A stretch of 64,000 bases of DNA, from NCBI GenBank assembly GCA_039545355.1, contig BCJJ01000025.1, forward strand, positions 398,820 to 462,819, given 5' to 3'. The notes beneath the pieces are model-generated. The model was given only the letters and a program-made list of their open reading frames with translations. It made no database searches and was not told where the DNA came from. Each line of letters starts with the position of its first letter. The first letter of the stretch is position 1. The position numbers were made by a program, and so were the translations under genes. The DNA comes from Trichosporon coremiiforme (Eukaryota > Basidiomycota > Tremellomycetes > Trichosporonales > Trichosporonaceae). Positions 1 to 13,520 of the stretch are shown piece after piece.

Positions 1-1
1 C

Positions 2-1254
2 CCCTCGCCCCTCGGTGCCGCTGGTTCCGCCCCGTCCTCCTCCTCTTCCTTCGACATCGTTGCCGCGTACCAGCGGGCATTGACCGATGAGAAGGTGAGC
101 TGCCCTTGCACGATTGAGCTGACCTCAGTACCCGCATCCGGTAGCCGCCATTCTCGCTCTGGTGGAGCTCATGGAGGCCTCGACGGGTAAGCTGCCAATC
201 ATTTCTGGGAGCTAACAAGCAGCATCCACGATGTCAGGACTGGCGATGGAGCTGACGCACGGCCGGCGAGCTCTGATCGACACGCAGGCGTCGCTCGGAG
301 TGCGCGCGGGGTGTCAGCTGTGGGAGCGTTTCGTCGCACTGTCCGGAGGCGGTAGCGAGGTGAGCTAGCTCTTCCCTCCTGAAGCTGACGACAGGACTTC
401 CCGACGTACAAGCGGGGTCTGATCGCGCAGGGCCGCTCGTTCTGCAGTGTGACGGCGCCGCACTGCCGCGACAAGATTGCGAAGCAGGCTGTCGACTTTG
501 TGCGCGACGACTGTGTCGTGAGTAGCGCCTTGCTTGCGTCTTGAGCTAGCGTATTACCGCCAGTAGCTAACGCCAGATCCTGACTCACTCGTACTCACGA
601 ACGGTGATCCAGACGATCCTACGCGCGCACAAGCAGCACAAGCGAGTCAGCGTGTATGTGACGGAGGCGCGACCGGGCTGCCTTGGCATGAAGACGCACG
701 AGCTGCTGACCGAGGCGGGCATCCCGTGCACTGTGATTCTAGACAGTGCGGTCGGATACGTCATGGAGCGTGTCGACATGGTTCTGCTTGGTTGCGAGGC
801 TGTCGTCGAGTCCGGCGCTCTCGTGTCCTCCGTCGGAACGTACCAAGTTGCGCTTGTCGCGAAGGCAATGCAGAAGCCTGTCTACGCGCTCGCCGAGAGC
901 TACAAGTTCCTCCGCCACTATCCGCTCTCCCAGACGGATCTCCCCATGCCGCGCACCGAGAAGCGAGTCCCGCTCTCGTTCCCCGACGACGAGCTCAACG
1001 CCCGCAAGTTCACGACCCCCTCGCGCCGCACCTCTAACGCGGGCGCGGAGCGTGACACCCCCGCCACTAGTGGCGTCACCACCCCCCTCCTCGCCGGCCG
1101 CGAGCAGCCCAAGATGTCCGTCGAGATGCAGAACAACCAGCCAAACTTCGACGTCACGTACCCCGAGCTTGTCGACTTCATCATCACCGACCTCGGCACA
1201 CCCCTCTCCCCCACCTCCGTCAGCCAGTACCTCGTCGCCCAGTTCTCCGAGTAG
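2..1254 (+). CDS. GCN3: eIF2B alpha subunit (5'-partial)
   Basis: Regulatory alpha subunit of eIF2B, the cytoplasmic guanine nucleotide exchange factor for eIF2 that senses phosphorylated eIF2. Exons read 2-94, 129-186, 223-359, 395-517 and 577-1254; all junctions keep phase and every intron has a CTGAC/CTAAC-type branch site. About 362 residues are present. Family landmarks are the early AAILALVELM helix, the ASTMSGL stretch, ILTHSYSRTV and the Rossmann-like core with VTEARPGCLG, ILDSAVGYVM and LLGCEAVVESG, ending in a YPELVDFIITDLG tail. No ATG lies upstream in frame and the first visible residues are Ser/Pro-rich, so the start is outside the window. A Ser/Thr-rich loop near residue 290 is longer than in most homologues (from memory). 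It converges with the START-domain gene, with 159 bp between the stops. Confidence 0.93.
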
Positions 1255-1413
1255 ACACTCGATGTATCACGTATCACGTATCGTTGGCAGGCTCTCTGCG
1301 CGAGATTATTGGGACATGCATAGTGTACAGTAATGTGGCTGTGTCGATCGCGAGAGCGGAAACAATGAAGTGAATGGATGCTATTAAAGTTAAGTTGTTC
1401 TTGAGGGGGTTCA

Positions 1414-4400
1414 CTACTGGCGCCGCTGTGCTAGCGCTACAATAAGGTCTCGGTTCCATCCGATCCTCCACTCGCCGAGGCGCTTAAGCTCGCGCCACAT
1501 CTCGCCGGCCGGAGGCTCGGTGCCAGGTTTGGAGTAGATGACAAAGTCGCTCTCGGTGATGAGAGAGCGGAGTAAGGAGCCGAGTAATAAGCAGACGATG
1601 CAGAGGATAATGACGGCGGGCAGCGGGACGCTGACGACAGTCTGGCGCGTGAGGGGGATCCTATCTCTCGTCGCGCGCTCGGCCTGTTCGCCGTTCGTGG
1701 CCGTGGCTGTCGCCACGGACGCGCTCGGCGGGCCAGGGACGGCCGTCGCAATGCTCGCTTTCTCGCTCGGCAGCGGTGCGGCCGACTTGACAGGGCTCGC
1801 GTCCTGTGACACTGGCGCAGAGTAGCTAAAGCGCAGCGCACCGTACCGCCAGAAGTTGTACCGGGAGTATGGCGCCGGAGGAGCTGTGTTCGGTTCGGGC
1901 TCCGTGGCGCCCTTTGACGGGCTCGGCTTCGTCTCCACTTCCAGCTTCTTCTCGGGCTCGGCGGGCTCGTTCGTTGGCGTCTTCGTCGACTCCGAGTCCG
2001 CGTCCTCCTCCTCCTCGACAACGGCGGGAGTGACGAGGGGCTTATCCGGGAGGTACTCCTTGGACGCGGCGAGTGGCTTGTCCAGCTTGGTCGTGCACAC
2101 GGCAGACGAAGCGGGGACGAGCTGAGGAGCACGCAGCTTCGACGGCTCCTTCAGTTGCTGGGTTGGCATGAGCTTGCGCTCGTCCTCAATCTGCAGCTCG
2201 GCACCCTCGAACATGTACGCGGGAGGCTCCGCCTTGCGACCCTGCAAGCGCACCTGAACCACGGCACCGTCGTTAATGAGGTCCAACAGCCATCGGGGGC
2301 GAGGAAGTGGGGATGTGGAGCCCGTTAGGGGGTCATTGACGGGAGCTTCGTATCCAGAGGTCGGAAGGGTGATGCGGAGCAGGTGTCGCGTCTGCGTTTT
2401 GGGGTCTAACGACGCAGCCTGTAAGACGGATGGCTGAAGCGAGATCACAGTGCAGCGGAACGGGAGGCTCAGCTTGTCTCCGGGGAATGTCAAAGGGAGC
2501 ATGTTAGACTCTGTTCCGGTGCCGTAGTATGCCTCAGGCAGGGAGACGGCGCGGATCGCAATCTCGCACCCTCCCTTGATGAAGTCGCTCGCGACGTCGA
2601 TCTCTGCGACGATTAGGTCACGCCGGCCGCGACGAACGTCCTCGGTCAGAGCGGCTCCCTGCGATCGCATGTTCGAGCTCATCGAGCCGCGGCTATCCGC
2701 ATGTCTAAGCGAAGGATGGGGACGGTCACGGCAGGTCGGGGGCTGAACGGTGACGGTAATGACGTAGTCGTCTCCATCATTGACTTGATCGACAGGAACC
2801 TTGTAGGATTCGGTGCCCTCAAGACCCCACGGACCGCGCGCCGACATCTCGGGTACAAGTACGCACATTGGTGGCCACCGCGAGCGGGACGGAGGGCCAT
2901 GCGTCTTGAGCAGATTCTCGATGTTGAGGAGCGCTCTTGGGAGTCCGGCGTTGAGCATGTTGTTGACAGAGATGGGGATGTTGCCGCTGTAGTCCATAGC
3001 TCCAACGTACATGCACCTCGTCGATGGAATCGCGTACTGCTCGTGGCTGTACGGGTCAATCGTCTCCAGGATCCATCCCTCGATGATTACATTCACCGGC
3101 GAGAGCTGGCTAGGATTGTACTTCGCAGCATCCAGACCCAAAGTCGAAGGATCGAAAGAGGAAGTGGACGCATGGAAGATCGTCGACAGCGGAGAGTGTG
3201 ACGCAACGGAGGGAGAGGTTGGTGGTGAGTCACCCACACGGGCAACGACGGTTGCTACCAAGGCGAGACGGTCACGGAACGGGAAGGACGTGTGCGCTGT
3301 GGCCATGGACGTCGTGATACCGTAGCCGTATGACTGCAATCGCACAGGTTTCTCGAAATAGTCGTCCTTGCGGAAGGACGACACTGCGGACGAGACTTCC
3401 TCCGCTGTGAAGCCCTCGATGATCCGCCCGGCTCTGAATACGGGAATGCTGTCGGAGACGTGAGACACGATGCGCTTCTCGACCTTGAGTCCGTCACGGT
3501 CTGAGACAGGCTGCCATCCGAACGGGTCCGTTGATTCACCGTCTCGGTCTGCGTTGATGCGACAGATCTGACGCAGAGCAGTGAGAGCAGCGTCCACCGG
3601 CGAAGTACCTGATTCAGGTACTGGAGACGGAGCGGCCAGAGGCACGATCGACCGTGTCGACTCCGCGGCAGCATTGTAGAGTCGAGCGAATGGCGCATAG
3701 AACGGCTTGAACCCATTGGGAGGGCCCTGGGGCTGGCCGTTCTGCGCTGCACCGCGCAGAGACGCGGTGCTCTGACGCTTTCGCATCGGGCTTAAGGCGG
3801 GAGGCTGATCAAGCGCACTACGCGATGGTCTTGACCGCTTCTGCTTCTTGAGCTGTTGCACATCGGCTTGCGTCATGTCCTCGTTGTCGATCTTCAGCTT
3901 GGAACCGTTGACGGTCAACGATACCTTGCCAGTGGCCGATTGCGCGCCGCGACGAACGGTGATCGTGACAGTGCGGTCGCTCAATAAGGCAGCGTCGTGC
4001 TCGACGGTGATCCACAATCCACCGCAATTGGGCGACAAGCGGTGCCGTTTCAGCGCTGAGACATTCTTCGGTGGCGGGTCAACGAGAACGGCAACGCTGT
4101 TCGACCATGTATCGGCATCAATGCGAAGACCGCATTCGATGCTGCGGCCTGAGTCTGAAGTGTCGAACGAGAAGGTGCTGATGCCGTCGCCTCTAAGGTC
4201 GGGCGTTCCCGGAGGAGAGAACGCAGTGTTCGTGCTCGAGGAAAAGGAGCGCCGCGTAGCAGCTGGCTCGTACTCAAAGCGGTATGTCTCCTTGTCCAAG
4301 TCGTAGTTCGAGGCGACCGCCTTCGCACCGCCAAGCCGTGTGGCGACGGGTGGCGCACCATGTTTGATTGCAAATTCACCGAGTCCCGCCAGGGTCGTCA

Positions 4401-6487
4401 TCATTGCCTGGGGAATGGACGACTTGTTTGACCAGCCTCCAGGATGACTTTGCTCTAGCAGAGTGACCTGTGTAGTGTTTGGCGAAAGAGCCTCGATAGA
4501 CCATCCCTGCAGATCGATCTGGGTGCGAATGACGTTGGGGTCAATCGACGGCGGAACTGGGAAAAGAGACTCGTCCTCCGTGGAGAAGCCAAAGATGTGA
4601 ACCGACGTAGGCGACTTGTACGTCGAGCGAACCATGATCGAGTCACGAGCGGAGATCGGCCACGAAGCCTTGGACTTGAAATGCCAGACATCCGTGACCT
4701 CGTTGACATCCTCCAGTAAGAGGGCCTCGTCGTATGTCTTGTCCCACCAATACCGTGCTCCCGGCGTCGTAATGGTAGCGAACAGATCCCAAAGGCTCAC
4801 TCCAACGAACACCGCCTCAGCACGGAAAACAACCAAAGTTCGATCAATTGAGTCAAGCTGGTGTACCGAGACTCCCTTTGACTCAGCCACTGGCCGCCAC
4901 TTTTGCTCGGGCTCCTGTAGGAGAGACGTGAAGTAAATGTAGTTTCTCTTAATCAGGCTGTTGATCCCTCGCTCAACTGCGGAGCTCCTGCCGTTCCGTG
5001 CCTGGCGCTTACGCTCGTTCGAGTCATCGGATCCGGTTCGCAGACTGCTTGCTGTGTCGACGGTGGGCAATGACATGGCACTGTCTCCAGGAGAGCCACC
5101 AAGAAGCTCCTTAAGCGGTGTGGTGGTCATAGGTAGAACTGGAACCGGTATTCCATTGACCTTGACTTGTGCAGCGGCTTCGGCCGACGCCACCGTCTGC
5201 TCTATTGTCACCTTGACACGCACCAATTCCTCTCCAGGCTGCAATTGAGAATGAAGTAGGCGTAGGACCAATCGTTTCGGTGGGGCTGATCCAGATATCG
5301 ACGGTGGCGATTGTCCAACGAATGAGGTCCAGGATAGGGACGGTGACTCCTCCCCGTTCTGAGACTTGACAAGCACTTGGACATCCCAGCCTTGCGTCGA
5401 GGACACCCCGAACTCAAGCTGGCGCTTCGTTCCGTCCTTTGCGTCGTCGCTGCGAACGACAGCGTAGTTGGCGGATAGCGTGACGCGGCCGGGATCGTAA
5501 TGGAGCCCCGTAATGCTAACGTCGTTGCCGTAGCTCAGCAGCACAGGAACCTTCTCGCTGCCGTCCCTGATGTAATTTACTAGTCCCACCAGCACGGTCG
5601 GCAAATGCTGTGGCACGGCACCACCAACGGCCCAGGTTCCCTTGGGGTTCCAGGACCAGAAGCAGGTTATCCTTGCTTTGCCCTCAGGTAGTGGGGGATC
5701 GGCGGAGCGAGAGGAGTTGGAGGGAAGTTGAATGCACCAGGCCATGAGAGACACATTGGCACGGACATGAGGAGGGGCTGGACGAAGATAGGCGGGTTCG
5801 TGACGGGATCTCGGGATTGAAGTCGACACATCGATCAGCGTGTGTTGATCAACCAGCGATTTGGAGATGGTTACTGCGTCTCTCGGGCTATGCATGTCAG
5901 CAGAAGCAGTGCAGTTTATACACACCTCGACGGCCATCCCAGTCGGTAGTTGGTTCTCGTTACTCGTGTGTTTGTGTCCAACAGGTCTAGCAGCTGGGCA
6001 TCTTCGACCATACTGTCCCCTGGACAGTCAGCTGACAGTCCAGTATGTGAAGCGTTAGTCGTTACTCACAAACAGCTCTAGTTTCGGGGGTCGCAAGACA
6101 CCCCCGAAATGTGTCTACGTTGACGTCCGAGCCGCAGTCGACCTCGACAACAGCCCGAAAGACCTCACCGCCCTTGCCATTTCGTCGGTGGACGACTACG
6201 TCCTTTGTGGTGATAGACCCCAGCGATGTTGTTTTCCCCTTGGCACTACCACTCGTCTCACGCACAGGGCTTCCCGGTGTTGCGGAATTCGACGAGACCC
6301 GTTTCCATGCCGAGCTTCCAGACGAGCTCAGCAGCGCTCGAAAGTATGAGACCGAGTTGTTGAGCGCCTCGATCCACGCGGTCTCCAGCCTGAAGGGGCG
6401 TCAGCTGCATTTCGGGCGAGGGGAGGCTGCGAGCCGGTGGAGGAGGGTGACATACCTGATTCCGTCATCGAGACTATCGACGGGCAT
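1414..6487 (-). CDS. Triple START-like domain membrane protein
   Basis: Exons on the minus strand: 6487-6456, 6389-6070, 6019-5926, 5887-1414; 1,639 residues. The long last exon is open from 5937, but that ATG sits at the very end of exon 3 in another frame. Using the upstream exons completes the first START-like domain (ETRAVWDSMVEDAQ ... RLGWPSSPRDAV), which argues for the start at 6487 (MPVDSLDD). START-like lipid-binding folds are visible at about 65-300, 460-700 (WDLFATITTPGARYWWD, SWPISARDS) and 925-1150 (SYGYGITTSM, EGWILETIDPYS). Long Ser/Pro-rich linkers separate them. One hydrophobic segment near 1575-1600 (LPAVIILCIVCLLLG) should anchor the C-terminus. Inference: a membrane-tethered lipid sensor or transfer protein; the ligand is unknown. 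It diverges from DOP1 across 362 bp. Confidence 0.85.
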
Positions 6488-6849
6488 GGCAGTTGGAGTG
6501 CATGTGCGGCTTCGGTGAATGCTTCGAAACTGTCGAAATGTTTCTTAAACTGCGAGAGTCGAAAAAGAGAATGGGGGAGGGTTGCGATTGTTGTTGTTCG
6601 AAGTCAGAATCGAACGACCACAGCTGGGATCTAAGTACGAGTGGCCCTGGGTGCGCCGCCATGTGGCCAAGCCGATGGAGCTGACGTAGTGGTCACGTGT
6701 TTCAGGTTATGATGACGGTTACAGCCGCCGCGCCGCTTGCCTGGCTGGCCGGTCGACGCTTACTCGCCGCCGCCAGCGTCACTCTGGACGTCGCGATGCA
6801 TCCTCCCTGCAACAACGACGACCACCTGAACCGATCGCTCTGACGCCTG
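6488..6849. other. Divergent promoter region, START gene / DOP1
   Basis: This 362 bp stretch separates two divergent start codons. A perfect E-box, GTCACGTG (CACGTG at 6694-6699), lies near the middle. No TATA-like box or other gene is evident. Confidence 0.5.
6694..6699. promoter_or_regulatory. E-box CACGTG
   Basis: A CACGTG palindrome within GTCACGTGT, about 150 bp upstream of the DOP1 start and 207 bp upstream of the START-protein start. In fungi such sites can bind bHLH factors of the Cbf1/Pho4 type. Function here is inferred from position only. Confidence 0.3.
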
Positions 6850-9800
6850 ATGTCTGAGCAGAACGGAGGTTTGCAGCCGGCAGAGGCTGGTCCCTCCTTC
6901 GTAGCCTCTGCCAGGGCTGCTTCCACCCCTGGCACCAGGTCAGCGTCACCCGGTCCGGCACAGACCGCCTCGACACCATCGTCTGAACCTCAAAACAAGC
7001 GACAACTCCGGAGACCCGCTTCTCATGGCCGACTATCCAAACTTATGCTTCCAGGACGATCCCGAGCAGCTTCTTTAGCTCATGACGCCTCACCCGTCAC
7101 CGCCTACGCTGGCGATACCGCGCTGTCTAGCGGCCGCACTACGCCAGAGCAGCGCAGGCGCTCAGCCAGAGGTGTGTTGAGCATTATAACTCTCACTGAC
7201 AAAAAGCTGCAGCCCAGAGTCTGCTTGCTAATGACGGACGGTATAAGAAGTTTGCGAGCCAGGTGGACCGATGCCTGCAGTCCTTTGACAACATTAATGA
7301 GTGGGCCGACTTCATCTCATTCCTCTCGAGACTTCTTAAGGTATGGACTGGGTGGCGAGTGTGAACTAATCAACAGACTCTGCAGACCCCGAGTCCTCCG
7401 TACAATGAGATTCCGAAGAAGCTCATCATTGCTAAAAGACTAGCGCAATGCTTGAATCCGGCGCTGCCTTCTGGAGTGCACACGCGAGCTCTCGACGTCT
7501 ATGGACATGTCTTCAGCATCATCGGGGTGAGCGATTGCTACTGGACACGTACTGACTGTGCAGACTGAGGGGCTGAAGCGAGATCTCCTGGTATGGTCTT
7601 CTGGCCTGTTCCCGTTCTTCCAGTACGCGGCGACGTCGGTTCGACCAGCGCTCTTGAACCTCTACGAGACCTACTACCTACCTCTCGGAGAAGACTTGCG
7701 ACCAGCCACGAAGGCTATGATCCTCGCGCTGCTTCCAGGTCTGGAGGAAGAGACAGGCGATTTCTTCGACCAGGTTCTCGCTCTGCTGAACACTCTGTCT
7801 CAAGCAGTGTCCCAGCAATTCTTCCTGCAGAACATCTTCCTCGTGCTAATCTCTAGCCCGGCCTCCCGTCTAGCAGCCCTCAACTATCTGTCACGGCAGC
7901 TGACAGAAGTTCCGGAAGAGTTGGTGACTTCGTCCGACGTCGGTCTCTTAATTCGAGGAGTGGCCGCGGTTTTGGGAGATCACAATATGCTCGTTTGCCG
8001 CGGTGGTCTCGATCTGCTCCTGCGGATACTGCCCCTCGATGGAACAATATTCCGGTAAGCTCCGCATCTTGGTGACTTGTTGACAGAGAAGAGAGGCTAC
8101 ACCTGGTGATCGCGATCACCTTGTGCGTGCGGTCTCGGCTGTTGTTCTGCAACGCGATGTTTCACTAAGCAGACGAGTGTACACCTGGTTCCTCAGTGCG
8201 GACGAGTCGATTCAGAGCCAAGGAGCATACTTCAAAAAGCATGGGCTTGGACCTCTCTCCACAACTCTTCAGGTACGCTTGGGCAACTGGAGATCGACTA
8301 ACGAGCATAGAATGATATGGGTCGACTACTGGAGGCTAACGATGTTGCCGACGCGCAGCAGCCGTTCAAGACGTTTTTGTCTCTTCTCGATAAGTGGGAG
8401 ATCGGGCAAGCCCTGTCCACCAAGCTTGCTATTCCTGCGTTTCAGATCATCCACCAGGCCGCTACGGGTCCTGAAGCAAAGGACGTTCGCAGCACAGTCA
8501 CGGCAGTGTATGATGATATTGAGCCGTCTGTCCTTTGGAAACAGCTCTACGACGCTGTTATTCATGATTTTGGAAGCGACAGTGCGAATCACCTGGTCCT
8601 TATTGACTGGCTACTTAACGCCATCACCAAGAGCGACCACGAGGTTCTGACCATCCACGCGCCCTTGCTGCTGTACATGCTTTTGGAGAAACTCCCACCG
8701 GCTACGAAACCTGAAACGCGCACCGCTGCCCTTCGCGTGGCAAACACCCTCATTTCGATGATTCCTAGCAGCGTCTTCGCCAATGCGATGGCCAAAGTTG
8801 GTGAAGACCCGATAGTCGACACTGTTTACGAGAAAGACACGGCGGAGGACGTTCTGGAACAGCGCATCAAATCAGAAGTTGCGCCACGAATCGTGAACAT
8901 CGTGTTCAAGCTGTCGGAACAGGCATTGAATGACGGCTGGAGCCCTGAGGCATTAGTTCTGGTCAACTCGTTGACTCAATATGCTGTTGACAAGGAGCTT
9001 GCTCCTCTGAGCACTGTTAACACCTCCGCTTGGATAACCGCTGTGCTGCGACGGTTGAAGCAAGTCCGATCTTTCGCGGTCGTTGAAGGTCTCGTTGATC
9101 TGATTTTGAAAACCAATCGCTCCAAAGTCTTTGATCCACCAGTGGATGTCACGGCGGACGCTGTCATGTCGGTAGTCCTGGATTCGCTGTTCCGGTACCT
9201 CCGCGCTGATGCGGCACTGTACCACACCCGCGCAGTTGAGCTCATCTGGGACTTCAACTTACTGGCCGAGGTCCATACGCTGGAAAGCGTTATTGCTCGC
9301 AGGATGAACTCGCCGACACATCGGCAGGAGGCGTTCGAAGCCTTCGGCGTTCTGTGGCGCCACTCAGGTGAGCTGACAACAGTATGCGAAGCTGACTCTA
9401 GATGACTCTATGCTCCCAGGGGAAATCTTCCATGTGCCAATGTTCATGGTATTAGAGGGTCTGAAGAGCGACGACCCGCAAAAGCTCCGCACCTCCGAAA
9501 CCTGGATGCGGTGCAACGTCAAGTCTTACTTCCGAATGCTTGATCCGCTGATCAGGCGCATTCTGAACGCTTCACAGTCTACGAAGGGCAAATTCGACTC
9601 ATCGCAAGTGCAGTACTATGTCTCAAATCTCACCAGCCTGTTCCGCTTTGGGGGCCAAGGGCTGAGCAAGGCGTGCAAGACGGCGGAGGTTTCCAAATCG
9701 GCCAACGTTCAGCTGATCACGACAGTGGAGGCTCGGTATCCAAACACCAACAACTACCTCGAGCTGATGGTAGAGATGATGGCTGGTTTGCTCGAGGAGG

Positions 9801-12432
9801 ACAGCAGGGATCCTTCTCGCCAAAGAATGCAGTCGGCTGCATTGGAACTGCTCATGTTCCTAGTCTCTCGTGGGGACTTGACTACTGTCTCGCTTGATCT
9901 CGTCAAGACTACTTTGGTGCCCCAACTCCTTCTCGCCACTCAACACCGCCGCCTTACACTGCAGAACAGCATGCTGCATCTCCTCCATTCGGCTATCACA
10001 ACAGGGAATGAGAAGCGGCGCGGACACCGAGTTACCTCATCGACATTCTCTCTGCCTGAGAAGGGCGGCACGGCCGTCCCCGTGGAAGATCCTCAAGCAG
10101 AGTTCGACCGCTCGCTGGTCGGGATGATCAAAACGGGTGTCGCAGCACCTGGGAACCGGCCGATCCTGCAGCATTGGATTGACTTCGTCCTCATGATCAT
10201 TTCATACTTCGACTACAAGCCCCTCCACTTGCGCACCTTGAGCGACGCTTTCTGCGAGCAGCTCCGGCATACGATGCTCGGTCTGCACGCCACTTTCACG
10301 TCATCGTCGATCGATGATCAAGCTGCCACCATGACCGAGGCTGAACCCATCATGCTCATTGGCGTAGTTGAACGACTAGCGATGGTACTGGGTGCGAAAA
10401 CCGGCTCCCCTAGGAGTGATGACCGTGAGAAGCATGATCGGGAGGGAGGGCTTCTTGGTTATCTACCCACCGTGTTTTCCGTCGAGGCTCCGCCAGACCT
10501 GCCGGTGAGTTCTCGAATTTTATGCTAGCTGACACGAAGTCCAAGCTGGAAGCTGCTCGCTACCTCGACAACGTGCTGAACGCTCTCCTGGTTCTCTGGA
10601 CGGTGACGCAAGAGGACCTTGAACCTGATCACCTGCAGAAGTCCTACTCCATGGCTTCGCAGACCCAGATCATGGCCCGCACCCGAGACAGAGCCCAGAA
10701 GGCGTTGGGAAAGCTCTTCAAGGGTCATGCCTCGGAGGTGGTGGCCAGTTCTATCGTCACTTGGGCCAAGAACTCGGACGACATCGCAGACGCGGCGATT
10801 TTCGATTGCCTAGACAATTTGGCTCCCAGTGCTCAGAAGATCGTGGACCTGGTCTGTGAGCATATGAATGGAAAGGGCCACGGCTCAATCTCTGACAGGT
10901 AAGCTATGCTCCGCTGACCAGCTGACACCAGCTCCAACCCCGTCCTTCCAGCCTTCTTGGAAGCGTACGTCAGTCAGCTTGAGGGACCGATCGCTGTCCA
11001 GGTCTGGAATGCCCTATACGCCTATGCGCGCGAAGTCTTGAGTCAGTCGGGCAGCGGCGCTTCCAGGGCGCAGCTCTTCCCTGTCTTGCGTATCCTTACT
11101 GTACTCGGTCAAATCGTCTCCACTACTAGTGCTCTTGAAGACCGTCGATTACGACGCGACCTCCAGGATACGTACGTCAAGATCCTCGATGCCGTTCTTT
11201 CGGGCGTGGCCAAGGGCGGCGAGGCTACGACATGGGAACGCGACGGGCAGCTGTCTGCGGACACATCCTCCATTCAGGAGAAGCAAGGGAGTGGGACCGG
11301 TCCGCCAGTGTACTCCTTCGTTGGAGGGAATGTCGTCCGTAACCTGCGCACTTTCCTTACGGATAATGATCGTGTCCTCTCGGCGTGCTCCGCCATTTCG
11401 CAGAGCCTTGTTGTGCCTGTCTTCAGGCGCCATAAGTTCAACGACGACGCGACTGTAACTCTGCTACATGAGATGGCGAGGATCCCGGCCGCTGCCAAGG
11501 CATGGCGTCCGCCGCTTGCTGAGGCGTTCAACGATAACCGCTTCTTTAAGATTACGCCGCCGCAGTCCGAGCCATGGAAGCCTCTCGTCTGTGCCCTGAT
11601 GGACAGCGACAAGGAGCGATTCACAGAGTTGATCGGTAAGCTAGCATCTTCCGGCGCGAACTGACATCCAGGGAGGATTGCCGCGGCACCTTCCGCCAAC
11701 ATCTTCACGAATCGCGAGGCAGAGACGGTTTCCCGATCCCTCAACCTTCGCCGCCTGTCCTTCGTCCTGCTTGCCGCCGAGCGCAATCACTACCTCCCGC
11801 AGCTGCCCATGATCCAGGAAAAGCTCGTCGAGATCTTGCGCAACCACGTTGTGTCGCCTCGTGTCCACTCTGAGGTCTACCTCTGCCTCCGCGTGCTGAT
11901 GTGTCGAATCTCGCCACAGCACTTGGCGCAGTTCTGGCCTGTTATTCTGACAGAGCTCCTGCGAGTTTTCGAGTCGACTATGGATGAGCTGCCGGAGGAC
12001 GGAAGCGATGAGGTGACCTTAGTGCTGGCGGCGTGCAAGTTCTTAGACCTCCTGCTCGTCATCCAATCCGAGGACTTCCAGATTCACCAGTGGATCTTTG
12101 TGACGGACACAACCGACGCCGCGTATCCGCCCGACCAGTACTCGCCCGAGGCGCTGATGGACCGTCTGGCCGAGATCCTGATGGAGCACTCGACCTTGAG
12201 CAAGCCGGTTGAGAATGCGGTCGAGATCGACCCGTACGACATCAACGCTGGGCACCCACGGCGGCCGCAGCTGTCTGGCGTCAAGTCGCTCAACAGCATT
12301 TACCAGCTCCAGCCCTTCTTCGCCCGCGCCAGCATTGGTACCTTCGATGGCGTTTACGCGGACGCGGGAGTGGACTGGGATGCGATCGAGGAAGGTATTA
12401 CGGGAGAGATCTTCGAGGGCAAGGCAACGTAG
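6850..12432 (+). CDS. DOP1: Dopey family protein DOP1
   Basis: Large peripheral Golgi/endosome protein that in yeast acts with Mon2 and the flippase Neo1 in membrane traffic. Ten exons: 6850-7171, 7207-7340, 7377-7526, 7564-8054, 8089-8272, 8311-9367, 9402-10504, 10540-10898, 10932-11635, 11672-12432; 1,754 residues, close to yeast DOP1 (about 1,700). The Dopey N-terminal domain is clear (SFDNINEWADFISFLSRLLK, IIAKRLAQCLNPALPSGVH), followed by long helical-repeat segments. A Ser/Thr-rich disordered tail of about 105 residues precedes it. The acceptor of exon 5 is placed at 8089 because only this choice gives the conserved VVLQRDVSLSRRVYTW frame. Exon 3 could begin 9 nt later without changing frame. 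Confidence 0.92.
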
Positions 12433-13220
12433 AGATGTGTGAAGTTTCATCATGACATGTATCAAACAGACGGGTTTTCATTGCTACAGCAATCTGATGA
12501 ATTGAACTCCAGGAAGACCAGTCGCCTCAGCTGCGCTTATCTGAGACCTACACGATGTAGTTGATCAGCGGCGGAGATGAGACGAGGGAAGAGTCAAGCT
12601 CAGATAGTTGCAAACGCAAGTTTGATGGAGTGGACGGCGAGACCAGAGAGAGATTGTGGAAACTCGTTCCCTCGCACCCTCCGCACTCGTCGCATTCGGC
12701 GGTGCGTGTGTGCATTCATTCAAGAATGATGAACAATACTAGAGTCACTGCCATCGGTCCAGCAGGTCCTTATCTCGGTCAATTCCGCCTCCTGCGAAAC
12801 TTGACTACCCTCCAGTTCTCGGGGGGCTCACTTCACCACCCACTGAGCTTTGAGCTTTGAGGGCCCTGAGTTTGGGTATGAAGATTGATAAGAGTCTACA
12901 TGACTGCTTTGGTCCGGCTAAAGCGGTTTTTCGTTCAATCAACGTCGTCTTCATCACATTTTCACGCACTCCACTGAGAGTGCGACCGCTTGTGGTCCCT
13001 GCCCTGCCTGTTGCCACCCACGTGCACAGGCGTCCTCCCACCCTGCACCCTTCCCATCATATCTGCATTGACCCTCATGCTTTCCTGCACACTGTAGCAT
13101 GTGCATAGATCCTGGTGTTTCTGGCATGTCCTCATCCTCTACTATCTGCCCACCACCAAAAAACACTCTCACAACAGGGACGCGACCGTGTTTGGAAATC
13201 ACATACATGATTTCTTGCTT

Positions 13221-13266
13221 TCTTGCCCGTCACGCCGGTATCACATGATCTCTTGCCCGTCACGCC
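13221..13266. repeat. 16-bp direct repeat, two copies
   Basis: TCTTGCCCGTCACGCC occurs at 13221-13236 and 13251-13266, a 30 bp period. The spacer differs from the unit. Possibly a duplicated protein-binding site; nothing else supports a function. Confidence 0.6.
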
Positions 13267-13332
13267 AGTTCTCGTTAGGGACCCTGTTTCACTGCTGCAG
13301 CTAGTCTTATTGTTCTCTCGCTGCCTGTAGAC

Positions 13333-13342
13333 ATATAAAAGG
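13333..13342 (+). promoter_or_regulatory. Orphan TATA-type box
   Basis: CATATAAAAGG at this position is a good TATA box followed by a C/T-rich stretch. No protein gene starts in the next kilobase; the only close downstream gene is the tRNA 230 bp away. It could drive an unannotated non-coding transcript or be chance. Confidence 0.25.
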
Positions 13343-13520
13343 CCTCCTTGCCACCTATGCATCCTCATTCAATCGATCAGTTCAATTTAGCCCTGCTGCG
13401 AGCAACATCGTTGCTTGGGCATCCAGCGGCTCAGATCCCAACAGTGTCATGTTGGAATTACCATATAAGCGGTCCAACAGCCTAATAGTAATTAATTCCC
13501 GTTTTGCCGTATCCCAAGTG

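Noticed and set aside
5888..5937. ATG at 5937 as start of the START-domain protein
   Set aside because: It sits at the exon 3 end in another frame; using it would read a 38-nt intron as coding and cut the first START-like domain.
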